64,000 nt of DNA from NCBI RefSeq assembly GCF_013205025.1, contig NZ_JABMLE010000002.1, positions 669,656 to 733,655 of the forward strand, read 5' to 3'. Positions within the stretch are counted from its first letter, which is position 1. Every line of letters starts with the position of its first letter. A program made the translations under genes and the position numbers. A model generated the notes under the pieces. That model worked only from the letters and a program-made list of their open reading frames with translations, did not search any database and was not told where the DNA came from. This document shows, piece by piece, positions 1 to 7,963 of the stretch. The stretch is from Rathayibacter sp. VKM Ac-2857 (GTDB taxonomy: Bacteria > Actinomycetota > Actinomycetes > Actinomycetales > Microbacteriaceae).

Positions 1-110
1 CAGCGACGGCTGTGCTCCCGAGTGCTCGTCGCGCAGCGACGGCCCTGCCGCGAAGGCTCGTCGCGCAGCGACGGCTGTGCTCATCAGGCTCGTCGCGCAG
101 CGACGGCCCC
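1..110. repeat. Palindromic tandem repeat, period about 32 bp
   Basis: A 19-bp unit containing CGTCGC-GCA-GCGACG recurs at 25-43, 57-75 and 89-107, and its end is seen at 1-10. Each unit can fold into a 6-bp stem with a 3-nt loop. The sequence between units (about 13 nt) is not conserved. The array runs off the left edge of the window, so its full size is unknown. Spacers are far too short for CRISPR. The rest of the stretch to the ccsB stop at 234 shows no gene. Confidence 0.7.
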
Positions 111-233
111 CTCCCCCGTCAGTACCGATCTGCGGGTGCTGGTGGGTGTGATCGCAAGGCGGAGGAGGGGTGCGTAGCGGGAGCTACGGACCCCGACGAC
201 AACGCCGCGAGCGCGCCCGCCAGCGCCCGCAGA

Positions 234-1295
234 TCACATGCCGGTGTCGAGGCCGGAGTAGGCGTGGAGCCCCTTGAAGAAGACGTTGACGACGCCGAAG
301 TTGAACATGACGGCGGAGAAGCCGATGATCGCGAGCCAGGCGGAGGGCGTGCCGCGCCAACCGCGGGTGGCGCGGGCGTGGATGTAGCCGGCGTAGATGG
401 TCCAGATGATGAAGGTCCAGACCTCCTTGGTGTCCCAGCCCCAGTAGCGGCCCCACGCCTTCTCGGCCCAGACGGCGCCGGCGATGAGGGTGAAGGTCCA
501 GAGGATGAAGCCGATGATCGTCACGCGGTAGGCGAGGTTCTCGAGCGTCAGCGAGCTGGGCAGGGTGCGCAGGAAGCGGAGGACCGAGGGGGCGCTCTCG
601 CCGCTGGTCTCCCTCCGCGACTGGAGCAGCTGGGTGACGGAGAGGGCGAAGCCGAGGGCGAAGAAGGCGGTGCCGAGGATCGCGACGAGCACGTGGATGA
701 CGAGCCAGTAGGACTGGAGGGCCGGCGGCAGCGGGACGACGGCCACGTAGTAGTTGACGGTGGCGACGCCGAGCAGCACCAGGACGAGGCCGGTGATGAA
801 CGCGCCGAGGAAGCGGAGGTCCCAGCGCAGCTGCACGGCGAGGAAGACGCCGATGATGAGGACGGTCCCGGTGATCGAGAACTCGTACATGTTCGCCCAC
901 GGCACGCGGCCGGCCGCGATGCCGCGGAGCACGGTGGCGCCGAGGTGCAGGACGAAGGCGAGGAGCGTGAGCGAGAAGCCGATCCGCATCGCCTTCGAGC
1001 GCGACGGCGCGTTGTAGACCTCGTCCTCGACGCGGCTGCCGAGGCGGGAGAGCGTCGCGGTGCGGCCGTTGCCCCCGGCCGAGGCGGAGGCGACGGTGGC
1101 CCGTCCGCTCGCCGCGCGGTCGGCGGCGGCACTGGAGGCGACCCGCTCGGCCTCGCGGACGACCTCGATCGATTCGCCGTCGGCGACCGACGAGCGCCGG
1201 GCCAGGTCGATGGCGAAGAAGATGAAGGCCAGGGCGTAGATGCCCATGGCGGAGTAGAGGCACAGCACGGAGTACTGCGAGAGGGTCTCGATCAC
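234..1295 (-). CDS. ccsB: Cytochrome c biogenesis protein CcsB (ResC/CcsA type)
   Basis: Multi-pass membrane protein of System II cytochrome c maturation. With ResB it moves heme across the membrane and attaches it to apocytochrome c. The C-terminal half carries the tryptophan-rich heme motif WGRYWGWD followed by further hydrophobic helices, the hallmark of the CcsA/CcsB family. It is the last gene of the minus-strand resA-ccdA-resB-ccsB operon. The start is uncertain: a GTG at 1295 gives 353 residues and an N-terminus ending in SAMGIYALAF that fits the family, but its GGAGG lies almost against the start codon. An upstream ATG at 1340 would add 15 residues with no clear ribosome site. Confidence 0.93.
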   Translation of the reverse strand: MIETLSQYSVLCLYSAMGIYALAFIFFAIDLARRSSVADGESIEVVREAERVASSAAADRAASGRATVASASAGGNGRTATLSRLGSRVEDEVYNAPSRSKAMRIGFSLTLLAFVLHLGATVLRGIAAGRVPWANMYEFSITGTVLIIGVFLAVQLRWDLRFLGAFITGLVLVLLGVATVNYYVAVVPLPPALQSYWLVIHVLVAILGTAFFALGFALSVTQLLQSRRETSGESAPSVLRFLRTLPSSLTLENLAYRVTIIGFILWTFTLIAGAVWAEKAWGRYWGWDTKEVWTFIIWTIYAGYIHARATRGWRGTPSAWLAIIGFSAVMFNFGVVNVFFKGLHAYSGLDTGM

Positions 1296-1384
1296 CCCTC
1301 CAGGGTAAGCGACGGCGCCGCGAGGCGCCCCTGCACACATGCACAGGTTGGATCACTTGACCGCGGCCGCCGCGGAGTCCGGTG

Positions 1385-1430
1385 CCGGCCGGTGTCAGGA
1401 CCGGCCGGCGGCAGGACCGGCCGGCGTCAG
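1385..1430. repeat. 16-bp tandem repeat at the resB stop codon
   Basis: Two full copies and one partial copy of a 16-bp unit beginning CCGGCCGG and ending CAGGA lie at 1385-1400, 1401-1416 and 1417-1430. The last copy contains the resB stop codon (1427-1429). Each unit starts with an 8-bp palindrome, so the transcript between resB and ccsB can fold. Confidence 0.7.
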
Positions 1431-3157
1431 GGCTGGTCGAGCGGGGCGTGCCGATCGGCGATCGTCCGGACCGCGCGCGTCAGCTGCGGGTCCTCGCCGC
1501 GGGCGAGCCCGGCGTACTCGAGCGTCAGCCCGCCGTCCGCCCCGCTCGTCGCCTTCACCCACACCCGGCGCCGCGGCACGAACAGCGAGGTGAGCAGCCC
1601 CGCGAGCACGAGGATCGCGAAGAGCAGCACCCAGCCCTGGGTCGCGTCGTGGTGGATGTCGAACGAGGCGAAGCGCTTGACGCTGTCGGTGCCGACGACG
1701 GAGGTGTCCGCTCCGACGTTCTCGAAGGTCACCGTGCCGAGGCCGTTCGGCAGGTCGGCGGAGTCGCCCGGCTTGAGCGTGATCGACGCCACCCCGGTCG
1801 TGCCGCCGGTGAGCCGGGTCAGCGTGTCGGTGTTCAGCACGTAGACGGAGGTCGGCACGCCGCCGTCGAGGCCGAGGTCGCCCTCGAACACGTTGAGCGA
1901 GAGCACCGGGTACTGCAGGTCCGGGAAGATCGATGTCGATGCTCCGGAGGGCAGCTCGTCCTGCGTCGGGTAGAAGAAGCCGGTGAGGCCCACCTGCTCC
2001 GCGAGGCCGTCGGTCACCTTGACGACGCCGACCGAGGTGAGGTTCGCGTCCTGCGGGAGGAACGGCACGGAGTCGGTGAAGATCGCCTTCCCCGAGGGGT
2101 CGCGCACCGTGATCGTCGGCGCGTAGCCGTTGCCGAGCAGGTAGACGTTGGTGCCGCCGACCGCGAGCGGGTCGTTGACCTTGATCGTCTCGTCGGAGGA
2201 GTCGCCGTCGCGCTGGGTGGTCGTCACGTGCGCCGTGAAGTCGACCGGCTGGCCGAGTGCCTGCTGGTTCCGCTCCTCGTACTCCACGTCGAGCGAGTCG
2301 AGGGTCAGCTGGTACGGGTCGAGCTGGCTGCTGTCGAAGAACCGGCCCGGGTTGAACGAGTCGTAGCCGGCCAGGTTGTTCGCGAAGCCCTGCGAGCCCT
2401 CGACCAGCACGCGCTGGCCGCTGTAGCCGAAGCCACCGCCGATGCCCACGGCGACGAGGATGCCGACCAGGGCGGAGTGGAAGACGAGGTTGCCGGTCTC
2501 GCGGAGGTAGCCGCGCTCGGCCGAGACGCTCGACCAGCGGCCGCGCGGGTCGTCGTGGCGCTCGGTGCGGTAGCCCGCCCGGCGCAGGACGGCCTGCGCG
2601 GAGGCGATCGCCTCCTCCTCGCTCGCACCGCCGACCTCGCGGACGGTGTAGCCGGCCAGGCGCTGGAGGCGGGCGGGAGTGCGCGGCGGGCGCGAGCGCA
2701 TCGCCTCGAAGTGGTGCTTCGTCCGCGGGATGATGCAGCCGATCAGCGAGACGAACAGCAGCAGGTAGATGCTCGAGAACCAGGCCGAGGTGTAGGTGTC
2801 GAAGGCCTGCACCTTGTCGAGCAGCGGCGCGAGGTCCGGGTTGTCGACGAAGTACTGGGTGACGCCGTTGGGGTCGGAGGAGCGCTGCGGCACGAGCGAG
2901 CCCGGCACCGCCGCGATCGCGAGCAGCAGCAGCAGGAACAGCGCGGTGCGCATGCTGGTGAGCTGGCGCCACATCCAGCGGACCCAGCCGGTGAAGCCGA
3001 GGGTCGGCTGCGTGATCGAGCCGTCGGAGTCGAAGTGGTCGGCCGGGCGGAAGGACGCGTCCGCCTTCTGCTGGGTCGCGTCGGCGCCGGCCGAGGCGTC
3101 GGCGCTCGAGCCGGACTCGGTGCTCGAGCCGGGCTCAGAGCGCGGGCTGGAAGCCAT
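1427..3157 (-). CDS. resB: Cytochrome c biogenesis protein ResB
   Basis: ResB of 576 residues, the partner of CcsB in System II heme delivery. A long, acidic and Ser/Ala-rich N-terminus of about 60 residues precedes the first hydrophobic helices. A large extracytoplasmic domain follows, and a last helix sits near the C-terminus before a basic tail (FVPRRRVWVK). The start ATG overlaps the end of ccdA by 23 nt, which indicates translational coupling. The order phosphatase-resA-ccdA-resB-ccsB is the one known from other actinobacteria such as mycobacteria. Family assignment is firm; the exact role of the N-terminal extension is not known. Confidence 0.94.
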   Translation of the reverse strand: MASSPRSEPGSSTESGSSADASAGADATQQKADASFRPADHFDSDGSITQPTLGFTGWVRWMWRQLTSMRTALFLLLLLAIAAVPGSLVPQRSSDPNGVTQYFVDNPDLAPLLDKVQAFDTYTSAWFSSIYLLLFVSLIGCIIPRTKHHFEAMRSRPPRTPARLQRLAGYTVREVGGASEEEAIASAQAVLRRAGYRTERHDDPRGRWSSVSAERGYLRETGNLVFHSALVGILVAVGIGGGFGYSGQRVLVEGSQGFANNLAGYDSFNPGRFFDSSQLDPYQLTLDSLDVEYEERNQQALGQPVDFTAHVTTTQRDGDSSDETIKVNDPLAVGGTNVYLLGNGYAPTITVRDPSGKAIFTDSVPFLPQDANLTSVGVVKVTDGLAEQVGLTGFFYPTQDELPSGASTSIFPDLQYPVLSLNVFEGDLGLDGGVPTSVYVLNTDTLTRLTGGTTGVASITLKPGDSADLPNGLGTVTFENVGADTSVVGTDSVKRFASFDIHHDATQGWVLLFAILVLAGLLTSLFVPRRRVWVKATSGADGGLTLEYAGLARGEDPQLTRAVRTIADRHAPLDQP

Positions 3158-3875
3158 TGATCACCTCGAAGAGGGCGCCGTACACGAGGGTGTTCCACAG
3201 GCCCGTGACCATCAGGACTCCGATCAGGACGAGGGCGACGCCGCCGGCGATGTTGATCGCGCGGATGTGGCGCTTCACGAACGCGAGGGTGGTGGTGACC
3301 CAGCTGAAGCCGAACGCCACCAGGAGGAAGGGGATGCCGAGGCCGAGGCAGTAGACGACCGTCAGCAGCGCGCCGCGCCAGGGCGAGCCGGCACCGTAGC
3401 TCAGGGCGAGGATCGAGGTCAGCGTCGGGCCGAGGCAGGGGGTCCAGCCGACGCCGAAGACGATGCCGAGCAGCGGTGCGCCGATCAGCCCGGTCGCCGG
3501 GCGGAACCCGGGCCGGACCGTGCGCTGCAGGAAGGAGAGCTGGCCGATGAAGACGAGCCCCATCGCGATGACGAAGACGCCGAGCACGCGGGTGATGACG
3601 TCGGCATAGGCACGCAGCCAGAAGCCGATCGAGCCCGCGGCGACTCCGAAGAGCACGAAGACCAGCGAGAAGCCGAGCACGAACAGCAGCACGCCCAGCA
3701 CGACCCGGCGGCGGCCCCGGGCGGCGCGCTCGCCGGCGTCGGTGAAACCGCCGACGTAGGCGAGGTACCCCGGGACGAGCGGGAGCACGCAGGGCGACGC
3801 GAACGAGACCAGCCCGGCCAGCAGCGCGATCGGCACCGCGAGGAGGAGCTGGCCGCTGATGACGACCTCGCTCAC
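3135..3875 (-). CDS. ccdA: Cytochrome c biogenesis protein CcdA
   Basis: CcdA passes reducing equivalents from cytoplasmic thioredoxin across the membrane to ResA, keeping apocytochrome c cysteines reduced. The protein has 246 residues and six predicted hydrophobic segments. The family motif FASPCVLPLVPGYLAY near residue 26 holds the first redox cysteine; the second lies in GWTPCLGPT. It sits 4 nt after resA and overlaps resB, so the three are almost certainly cotranscribed. Confidence 0.95.
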   Translation of the reverse strand: MSEVVISGQLLLAVPIALLAGLVSFASPCVLPLVPGYLAYVGGFTDAGERAARGRRRVVLGVLLFVLGFSLVFVLFGVAAGSIGFWLRAYADVITRVLGVFVIAMGLVFIGQLSFLQRTVRPGFRPATGLIGAPLLGIVFGVGWTPCLGPTLTSILALSYGAGSPWRGALLTVVYCLGLGIPFLLVAFGFSWVTTTLAFVKRHIRAINIAGGVALVLIGVLMVTGLWNTLVYGALFEVINGFQPAL

Positions 3876-3879
3876 CGCG

Positions 3880-4470
3880 CTACTCCGACTCCGCGAGCGT
3901 GTCGCCCACGAGCGTCGAGAGGATCGACGCCTCCTGCAGCTGGCCGAGGATGCGCGAGGCGACCCGGCCCTCCTTGTCGAGGACGATCGTGGTGGGCACC
4001 GCGTTCGGCGGCACCTCGCCGGTGAAGGCGAGCTGCACCGAGGAGTCGGTGTCGACGATCGAGGGGTAGGTGAGTCCGTAGTTGGCGGAGAAGGCGGCGG
4101 CCGTCGGCGCCTGGTCGCGCACGTTCACGCCGACGAACGAGACGTCCTGGTCGGCGAACTCGGTGTTGACCGTCTCGAGATCGGCCGCCTCGGCACGGCA
4201 GGGAGCGCAGCTGGCGTACCAGAAGTTGACCACCACGACGCGGCCGGCGAGGTCGGCGGAGTCGATGGTCGCGCCGTCCTCGTCGGTTCCGGTAAACTCG
4301 ATCGCCTCGCCCCGCTGGTCGACGGGGACCTCCTTGATCGTGCCGTCGCCGGAGATGAAGCCGTTGTTCGTGCCCTGGCGGTAGTCCTCGGCGAGCTTGT
4401 CGCGGGTGCAGCCGCTCAGCGCGAGGGCGCCGACGAGCACGAGCACGCCGAGCGCGCGGGTGCGGCGCAT
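3880..4470 (-). CDS. resA: ResA/TlpA-type thiol-disulfide lipoprotein
   Basis: Membrane-anchored thioredoxin-fold protein of 196 residues that reduces the heme-binding cysteines of apocytochrome c. The N-terminus is a lipoprotein signal with the lipobox LSGC, lipidated cysteine at 21. The active site WYASCAPC places the redox pair at C88 and C91. Its start codon overlaps the stop of the upstream phosphatase gene (ATGA), and ccdA follows after 4 nt. The alternative label thiol-disulfide isomerase or TlpA describes the same fold; the gene context favours ResA. Confidence 0.93.
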   Translation of the reverse strand: MRRTRALGVLVLVGALALSGCTRDKLAEDYRQGTNNGFISGDGTIKEVPVDQRGEAIEFTGTDEDGATIDSADLAGRVVVVNFWYASCAPCRAEAADLETVNTEFADQDVSFVGVNVRDQAPTAAAFSANYGLTYPSIVDTDSSVQLAFTGEVPPNAVPTTIVLDKEGRVASRILGQLQEASILSTLVGDTLAESE

Positions 4471-5114
4471 CAGACGGCTCCGACGTCGGTCGCGAGGCCC
4501 TGGAGGCCGGCCGCCGGGTCGGAGTAGCCGACCTCGACGAAGCGGTCGCCCCGGCGCTCGAAGGTGGTGATGCTCGAGAGCGCGCAGCGGCGCTTGCGCG
4601 GATCGTGGAAGAGCTTCTCCCCCGCGATCGCGCGGTGGGTGGTCCAGATCGGCAGCTGGTGGCTGACGAGCGCGGCGTCGCCGGAGGCGGTGCCCTGCCA
4701 GGCGGACTCGAGCGCCGCGTACATCCGCGCCGAGATGGAGAGGTAGGGCTCGCCCCAGCTGGGCTCGAACGGGTTGCGGAGCAGCGGCCAGCTCCGCGGA
4801 TCCTTCAGCGCCGAGTCGCGGGAGCCGACGCGCTTGCCCTCGAAGCGGTTGGTCGGCTCGATCAGGCGCTCGTCGATCGCGATCTCGAGCTCGAACGCCT
4901 GCGAGATCGGCTGGGCCGACTCCTGGGTGCGCTGCAGCGGCGAGGCGAAGAGCGCGGTGACGGGGCGGCGGCGCTCGAGCAGGTCGTCGGCGGCGGCGCG
5001 CGCCATCCGGTGCCCGAGGTCCGAGAGCCGGAAGTGCGGGAGTCGCCCGTAGAGGACCCGGTCGGGGTTGAACACCTCGCCGTGCCGCACGAGATGGATC
5101 TGATCGGCAACCAC
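4470..5114 (-). CDS. Histidine phosphatase family protein
   Basis: Phosphoglycerate-mutase-like phosphatase of the histidine phosphatase superfamily. The catalytic motif LVRHGE is close to the N-terminus, and a second conserved histidine occurs in VSHQLP. The start chosen is GTG at 5114, giving 214 residues that begin VVADQIHLVRHGE. A TTG at 5123 is in the same frame, and neither has a clear Shine-Dalgarno sequence. A longer frame to 5192 exists but reads into low-complexity sequence. The gene heads the resA-ccdA-resB-ccsB operon, a placement conserved in other actinobacteria. The substrate is unknown. Confidence 0.88.
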   Translation of the reverse strand: MVADQIHLVRHGEVFNPDRVLYGRLPHFRLSDLGHRMARAAADDLLERRRPVTALFASPLQRTQESAQPISQAFELEIAIDERLIEPTNRFEGKRVGSRDSALKDPRSWPLLRNPFEPSWGEPYLSISARMYAALESAWQGTASGDAALVSHQLPIWTTHRAIAGEKLFHDPRKRRCALSSITTFERRGDRFVEVGYSDPAAGLQGLATDVGAV

Positions 5115-5196
5115 GAGCGTCAAGTGTACGGAACGCCGCGTGGAGGAACGCCGGGAAAGGGACGACCGGTCCGCACCTGTGCCGATGCTCACCCGG

Positions 5197-5264
5197 CGGT
5201 CAGCGCCGTGCGGTCAGCGCCGTGCGGTCAGCGCCGTGCGGTCAGCGCCGTGCGGTCAGCGCCG
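5197..5264. repeat. 14-bp tandem repeat between the SDR gene and the ccs operon
   Basis: Four exact copies of the 14-bp unit CGGTCAGCGCCGTG run from 5197 to 5252, and a fifth partial copy reaches 5264. The stop codon of the SDR gene (5256-5258, minus strand) lies within the fifth copy. Because 14 is not a multiple of three, changes in copy number would shift frames, but nearly all copies lie outside the coding sequence. Confidence 0.85.
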
Positions 5265-6020
5265 CGCGCTCACCGCCGCGGAGAGCCGCCGCACGAGGGA
5301 GCCGGGCAGGTGGCGCACCACCGAGATCGGCACGCCGAACCGCCAGGACGGGATCGAGACGACCGAGCCGCGCGCGACGTCGCGCAGGAACTCCTCGACT
5401 ACCGCGTCCGCGTCGAGCCAGAGGAAGGAGGGGATCGAGGCGGTGTCCATCGCCGCGCGCTCGTGGAACTCGGTGCGCACCCAGCCCGGGCAGAGCGCCG
5501 CGACCCGCACGCCGGTGCCGCGCAGCTCCACCGCCAGCGACTGGGTGAAGGCCGTCGCCCAGGCCTTGATCGCCGAGTACGGCCCGAGGTGCACGAAGCC
5601 GGCGACGCTCGACACGGTGAGGATCGCCCCGCGCCCCCGGCCGACCATTGCCTGCGCGGCGGCGCCGGACAGCACGGACACGGAGCGGACCATCACCTCG
5701 AACGCCTCGTCCTGCGCCGCGACGTCGGGCTCGGCGAAGCTGCCGTCGATCCCGAAGCCGGCGTTGTTGACCAGCACCCGGACGGGCCGCTCGGGGTCGA
5801 CGAGCCGGACGCGCACCCGCTCGACGTCCTCGCGGTCGGAGAGGTCGGCGGGCAGCACCTCGACGTGCGGGGCGCCGAGCGCGCGGAAGGCGGCGGCCGC
5901 CTGCTCGAGCCGGCCCCGGTCGCGGGCGACGAGGACGAGGTCGAAGCCCCGGCGGGCGAACGCGCGCGCGAAGGCGGCGCCGATGCCGGTGGAGGCTCCG
6001 GTGATCAGTGCGGTGCTCAT
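5256..6020 (-). CDS. SDR family NAD(P)-dependent oxidoreductase
   Basis: Classical short-chain dehydrogenase/reductase of 254 residues. It shows the cofactor motif TGASTGIG (8-14 region), the structural motif NNAG at 85-88, a serine pair at 137-138 and the catalytic YxxxK as Y148 and K152. The substrate cannot be read from the sequence. The C-terminus is basic, and its stop codon is embedded in the 14-bp tandem repeat. It stands alone: the ABC genes upstream are on the same strand but 10 nt away, so cotranscription is possible. Confidence 0.92.
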   Translation of the reverse strand: MSTALITGASTGIGAAFARAFARRGFDLVLVARDRGRLEQAAAAFRALGAPHVEVLPADLSDREDVERVRVRLVDPERPVRVLVNNAGFGIDGSFAEPDVAAQDEAFEVMVRSVSVLSGAAAQAMVGRGRGAILTVSSVAGFVHLGPYSAIKAWATAFTQSLAVELRGTGVRVAALCPGWVRTEFHERAAMDTASIPSFLWLDADAVVEEFLRDVARGSVVSIPSWRFGVPISVVRHLPGSLVRRLSAAVSARR

Positions 6021-6030
6021 GCGGGCGACG

Positions 6031-6744
6031 CTACCGCGCCGCGGACCGCCGACCGGCCGGCACGTCCGCGCTCGGCTCGCCGGTCGACAGCCGGCCGTCC
6101 CGCATCGTCGCGACGCGGTCCAGCCGTGGGAGGTGCGCCTCCTCGTGGGTCACCAGGAGCGTGGCCGTGCCGCGCTCGCGGGTCAGGCGGACGATCAGAT
6201 CGATGATCGCCGCGCCGCGCTCGGTGTCCAGGGCGCTCGTCGGCTCGTCGACCAGCAGCACCGACGGCGCGTTCATCAGCGCGCGGGCGATGTTCACCCG
6301 CTGCCGCTGGCCGCCCGAGAGCTGCGCCGGGCGGGCGTGGGCGCGGTCGGCCAGACCGACCTCCGCGAGCAGCTCGTCCGCCCGCGCCGACGCCGAGCTC
6401 CGCCGACGGTCGCCGAGCCGGTCCATCACGAGCAGCTGCTCGCGAGCGGTCAGCGCCGGCAGCAGATTGGCCTGCTGGAAGACGATGCCGATCCGCGAGC
6501 GGCGCAGCCGGGCCGCCCCCGACCGGGACAGGCGCGACACGTCGTCGCCGTCGATCAGCACCCGGCCGGAGTCCGGGCGGATCAGCGTCGCCGCCAGGGC
6601 GAGCAGGCTGGACTTGCCGGAGCCGCTCGGCCCCGTCAGCCCGGTCACGGTGCCCGGCCGGCAGTCGAGGTCGGCCCGGTCGACCGCGGTGAGCCGCGAG
6701 CCGCCGTCGTCGAAGGTGAGGGTGGCGTCCTGCAGTTCGATCAT
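6031..6744 (-). CDS. ABC transporter ATP-binding protein, LolD/MacB-like
   Basis: ATPase subunit of 237 residues for an FtsX-type exporter. Walker A GPSGSGKS is at 38-45, the Q-loop at Q90, the signature LSGGQ at 142-146 and Walker B LLVDEP at 163-168, followed by a switch histidine in VTHEE. Its ATG overlaps the stop of the permease gene (ATGA), so the pair is translationally coupled. The divergent two-component system 1.2 kb away may control it, as is common for such exporters. The exported substrate is unknown; peptide or lipid are the usual options. Confidence 0.93.
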   Translation of the reverse strand: MIELQDATLTFDDGGSRLTAVDRADLDCRPGTVTGLTGPSGSGKSSLLALAATLIRPDSGRVLIDGDDVSRLSRSGAARLRRSRIGIVFQQANLLPALTAREQLLVMDRLGDRRRSSASARADELLAEVGLADRAHARPAQLSGGQRQRVNIARALMNAPSVLLVDEPTSALDTERGAAIIDLIVRLTRERGTATLLVTHEEAHLPRLDRVATMRDGRLSTGEPSADVPAGRRSAAR

Positions 6745-7793
6745 CGTGCACTCCCGAGGGCGGTGAGGGGGTCGGTGGAGACGACGGCGCGCAGGGCCGC
6801 GGCGGCGCCGAGCAGTCCCAGCGCGATCATCAGGGCGGCCGGCGCCAGCGTGGTGACGGGGCTGAGCAGGAACGGGAGGGCGGAGCCGGCGAGGCTCCCG
6901 AGCCCGACCACGGCGAGCAGCCCCGCTCCCGTCCCGGCGATCAGGACGACGAGGGCCTGGCCGAGGGAGTCGCGGAGCAGCGAGCGGGTCGACGCGCCGA
7001 GGGCCTTCAGCACCGCGATGTCGCCGGAGCGCTGCATCGTCCAGACCGTGAAGAACGCTCCGACGACGAGCGCGGCGATCCCGAAGAGCATCGCGACCAT
7101 CAGCAGCAGCGAGCCGATCTCGGACCGGAACGAGCCGATCGCGGTGAGCGCGGCGAGCGGGGCGCGGGAGATCGTGCCGGTCGCCGCCTCCCCCGCCGCC
7201 CAGTCCGGCGAGCCGCGCACTGCGAGGACGGTCGCGTCGGCGGGCGTGCCGAGCGAGGCCGCGAGCGCCTGCCAGGCGGCGAGCGGGAGGCGGACGACGG
7301 GCGTGTGGCTGTACCAGTCGTCGCCGCCGATCGAGGAGACGACGGCGGAGGTCCCGGCGATGCGCACGGTGTCCCCGACTCCGACGCCGAGCGCTCTCGC
7401 CGCCGGGGCCGAGAGCGCGATGCCGCCCGGATCGGCGGGAGCCCCGAGCGCCGCGTCGACGCCGAGGACGGCGACCGCGACCCGCGCCCCGCCCGCCTCC
7501 GCCCGCGCCTGCAGCACGCCGAGCGGCTCGACGGACGCGATGCCCGGCAGCGCCGCCCACTCCGCCTCCTGCTGCGCGGTGACCGAGGAGTCGGCGAACG
7601 AGGGCGCGTCGTCGCCGGCCGAGAAGACCAGGCGGTCGGCGGGGACGCCGAGCACCGCCGAGACGTTCTGCAGGGCCAGCCCGCCGGTCAGGCCGGAGAG
7701 GAACCCCACCAGGAGGGTGAGCAGCGCGACCACCGCCCCGATGAGCAGGAATCGGCCGCGTGCGGAACGCAGCTCGCGCCAGGCGACGAACAC
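6741..7793 (-). CDS. FtsX-like ABC transporter permease (DevC/MacB type)
   Basis: Permease of 350 residues with one N-terminal membrane helix, a large extracytoplasmic domain of about 190 residues and three C-terminal helices; FtsX-like sequence IAVLKALGAS sits between them. The start is GTG at 7793, supported by GGAGG five nt upstream; longer in-frame starts would add arginine-rich non-family sequence. It is coupled to the ATPase gene by a 4-nt overlap. Function: mechanotransmission-type export driven by the neighbouring ATPase. Confidence 0.9.
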   Translation of the reverse strand: MFVAWRELRSARGRFLLIGAVVALLTLLVGFLSGLTGGLALQNVSAVLGVPADRLVFSAGDDAPSFADSSVTAQQEAEWAALPGIASVEPLGVLQARAEAGGARVAVAVLGVDAALGAPADPGGIALSAPAARALGVGVGDTVRIAGTSAVVSSIGGDDWYSHTPVVRLPLAAWQALAASLGTPADATVLAVRGSPDWAAGEAATGTISRAPLAALTAIGSFRSEIGSLLLMVAMLFGIAALVVGAFFTVWTMQRSGDIAVLKALGASTRSLLRDSLGQALVVLIAGTGAGLLAVVGLGSLAGSALPFLLSPVTTLAPAALMIALGLLGAAAALRAVVSTDPLTALGSAR

Positions 7794-7928
7794 GGGGACC
7801 TCCAGGGAGTCGATGCCGCGGGATCGGCGGCCCCTCCAGCCTGGAAGCGCGACGGATCCGGCGCATCGTGCGGCCGATCGGGGCCGCCGCCCGTTCTTCG
7901 AGGGACGACCGCCTCCTCCTTTCGCACG

Positions 7929-7957
7929 ATGACAGGCAGCCCCGCGGTGCGTAGCGT
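7929..7957 (+). promoter_or_regulatory. Candidate promoter for the histidine kinase gene
   Basis: GATGAC (7929-7934) and TAGCGT (7952-7957) are separated by 17 bp. The -10-like box ends 6 nt before the GTG at 7964, so the mRNA would be leaderless. No Shine-Dalgarno sequence is visible, which fits. This is inferred from sequence only. Confidence 0.4.
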
Positions 7958-7963
7958 TCCCCC

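Noticed and set aside
1-110. Possible CRISPR array
   Set aside because: Repeat units are 19 bp with spacers of about 13 nt, far shorter than CRISPR spacers, and no cas gene is visible.
12-1844. Long plus-strand frame of 610 codons opposite ccsB and resB
   Set aside because: It is low-complexity Arg/Glu/Asp/Gly sequence typical of the antisense of high-GC genes; ccsB and resB are clearly real on the minus strand.
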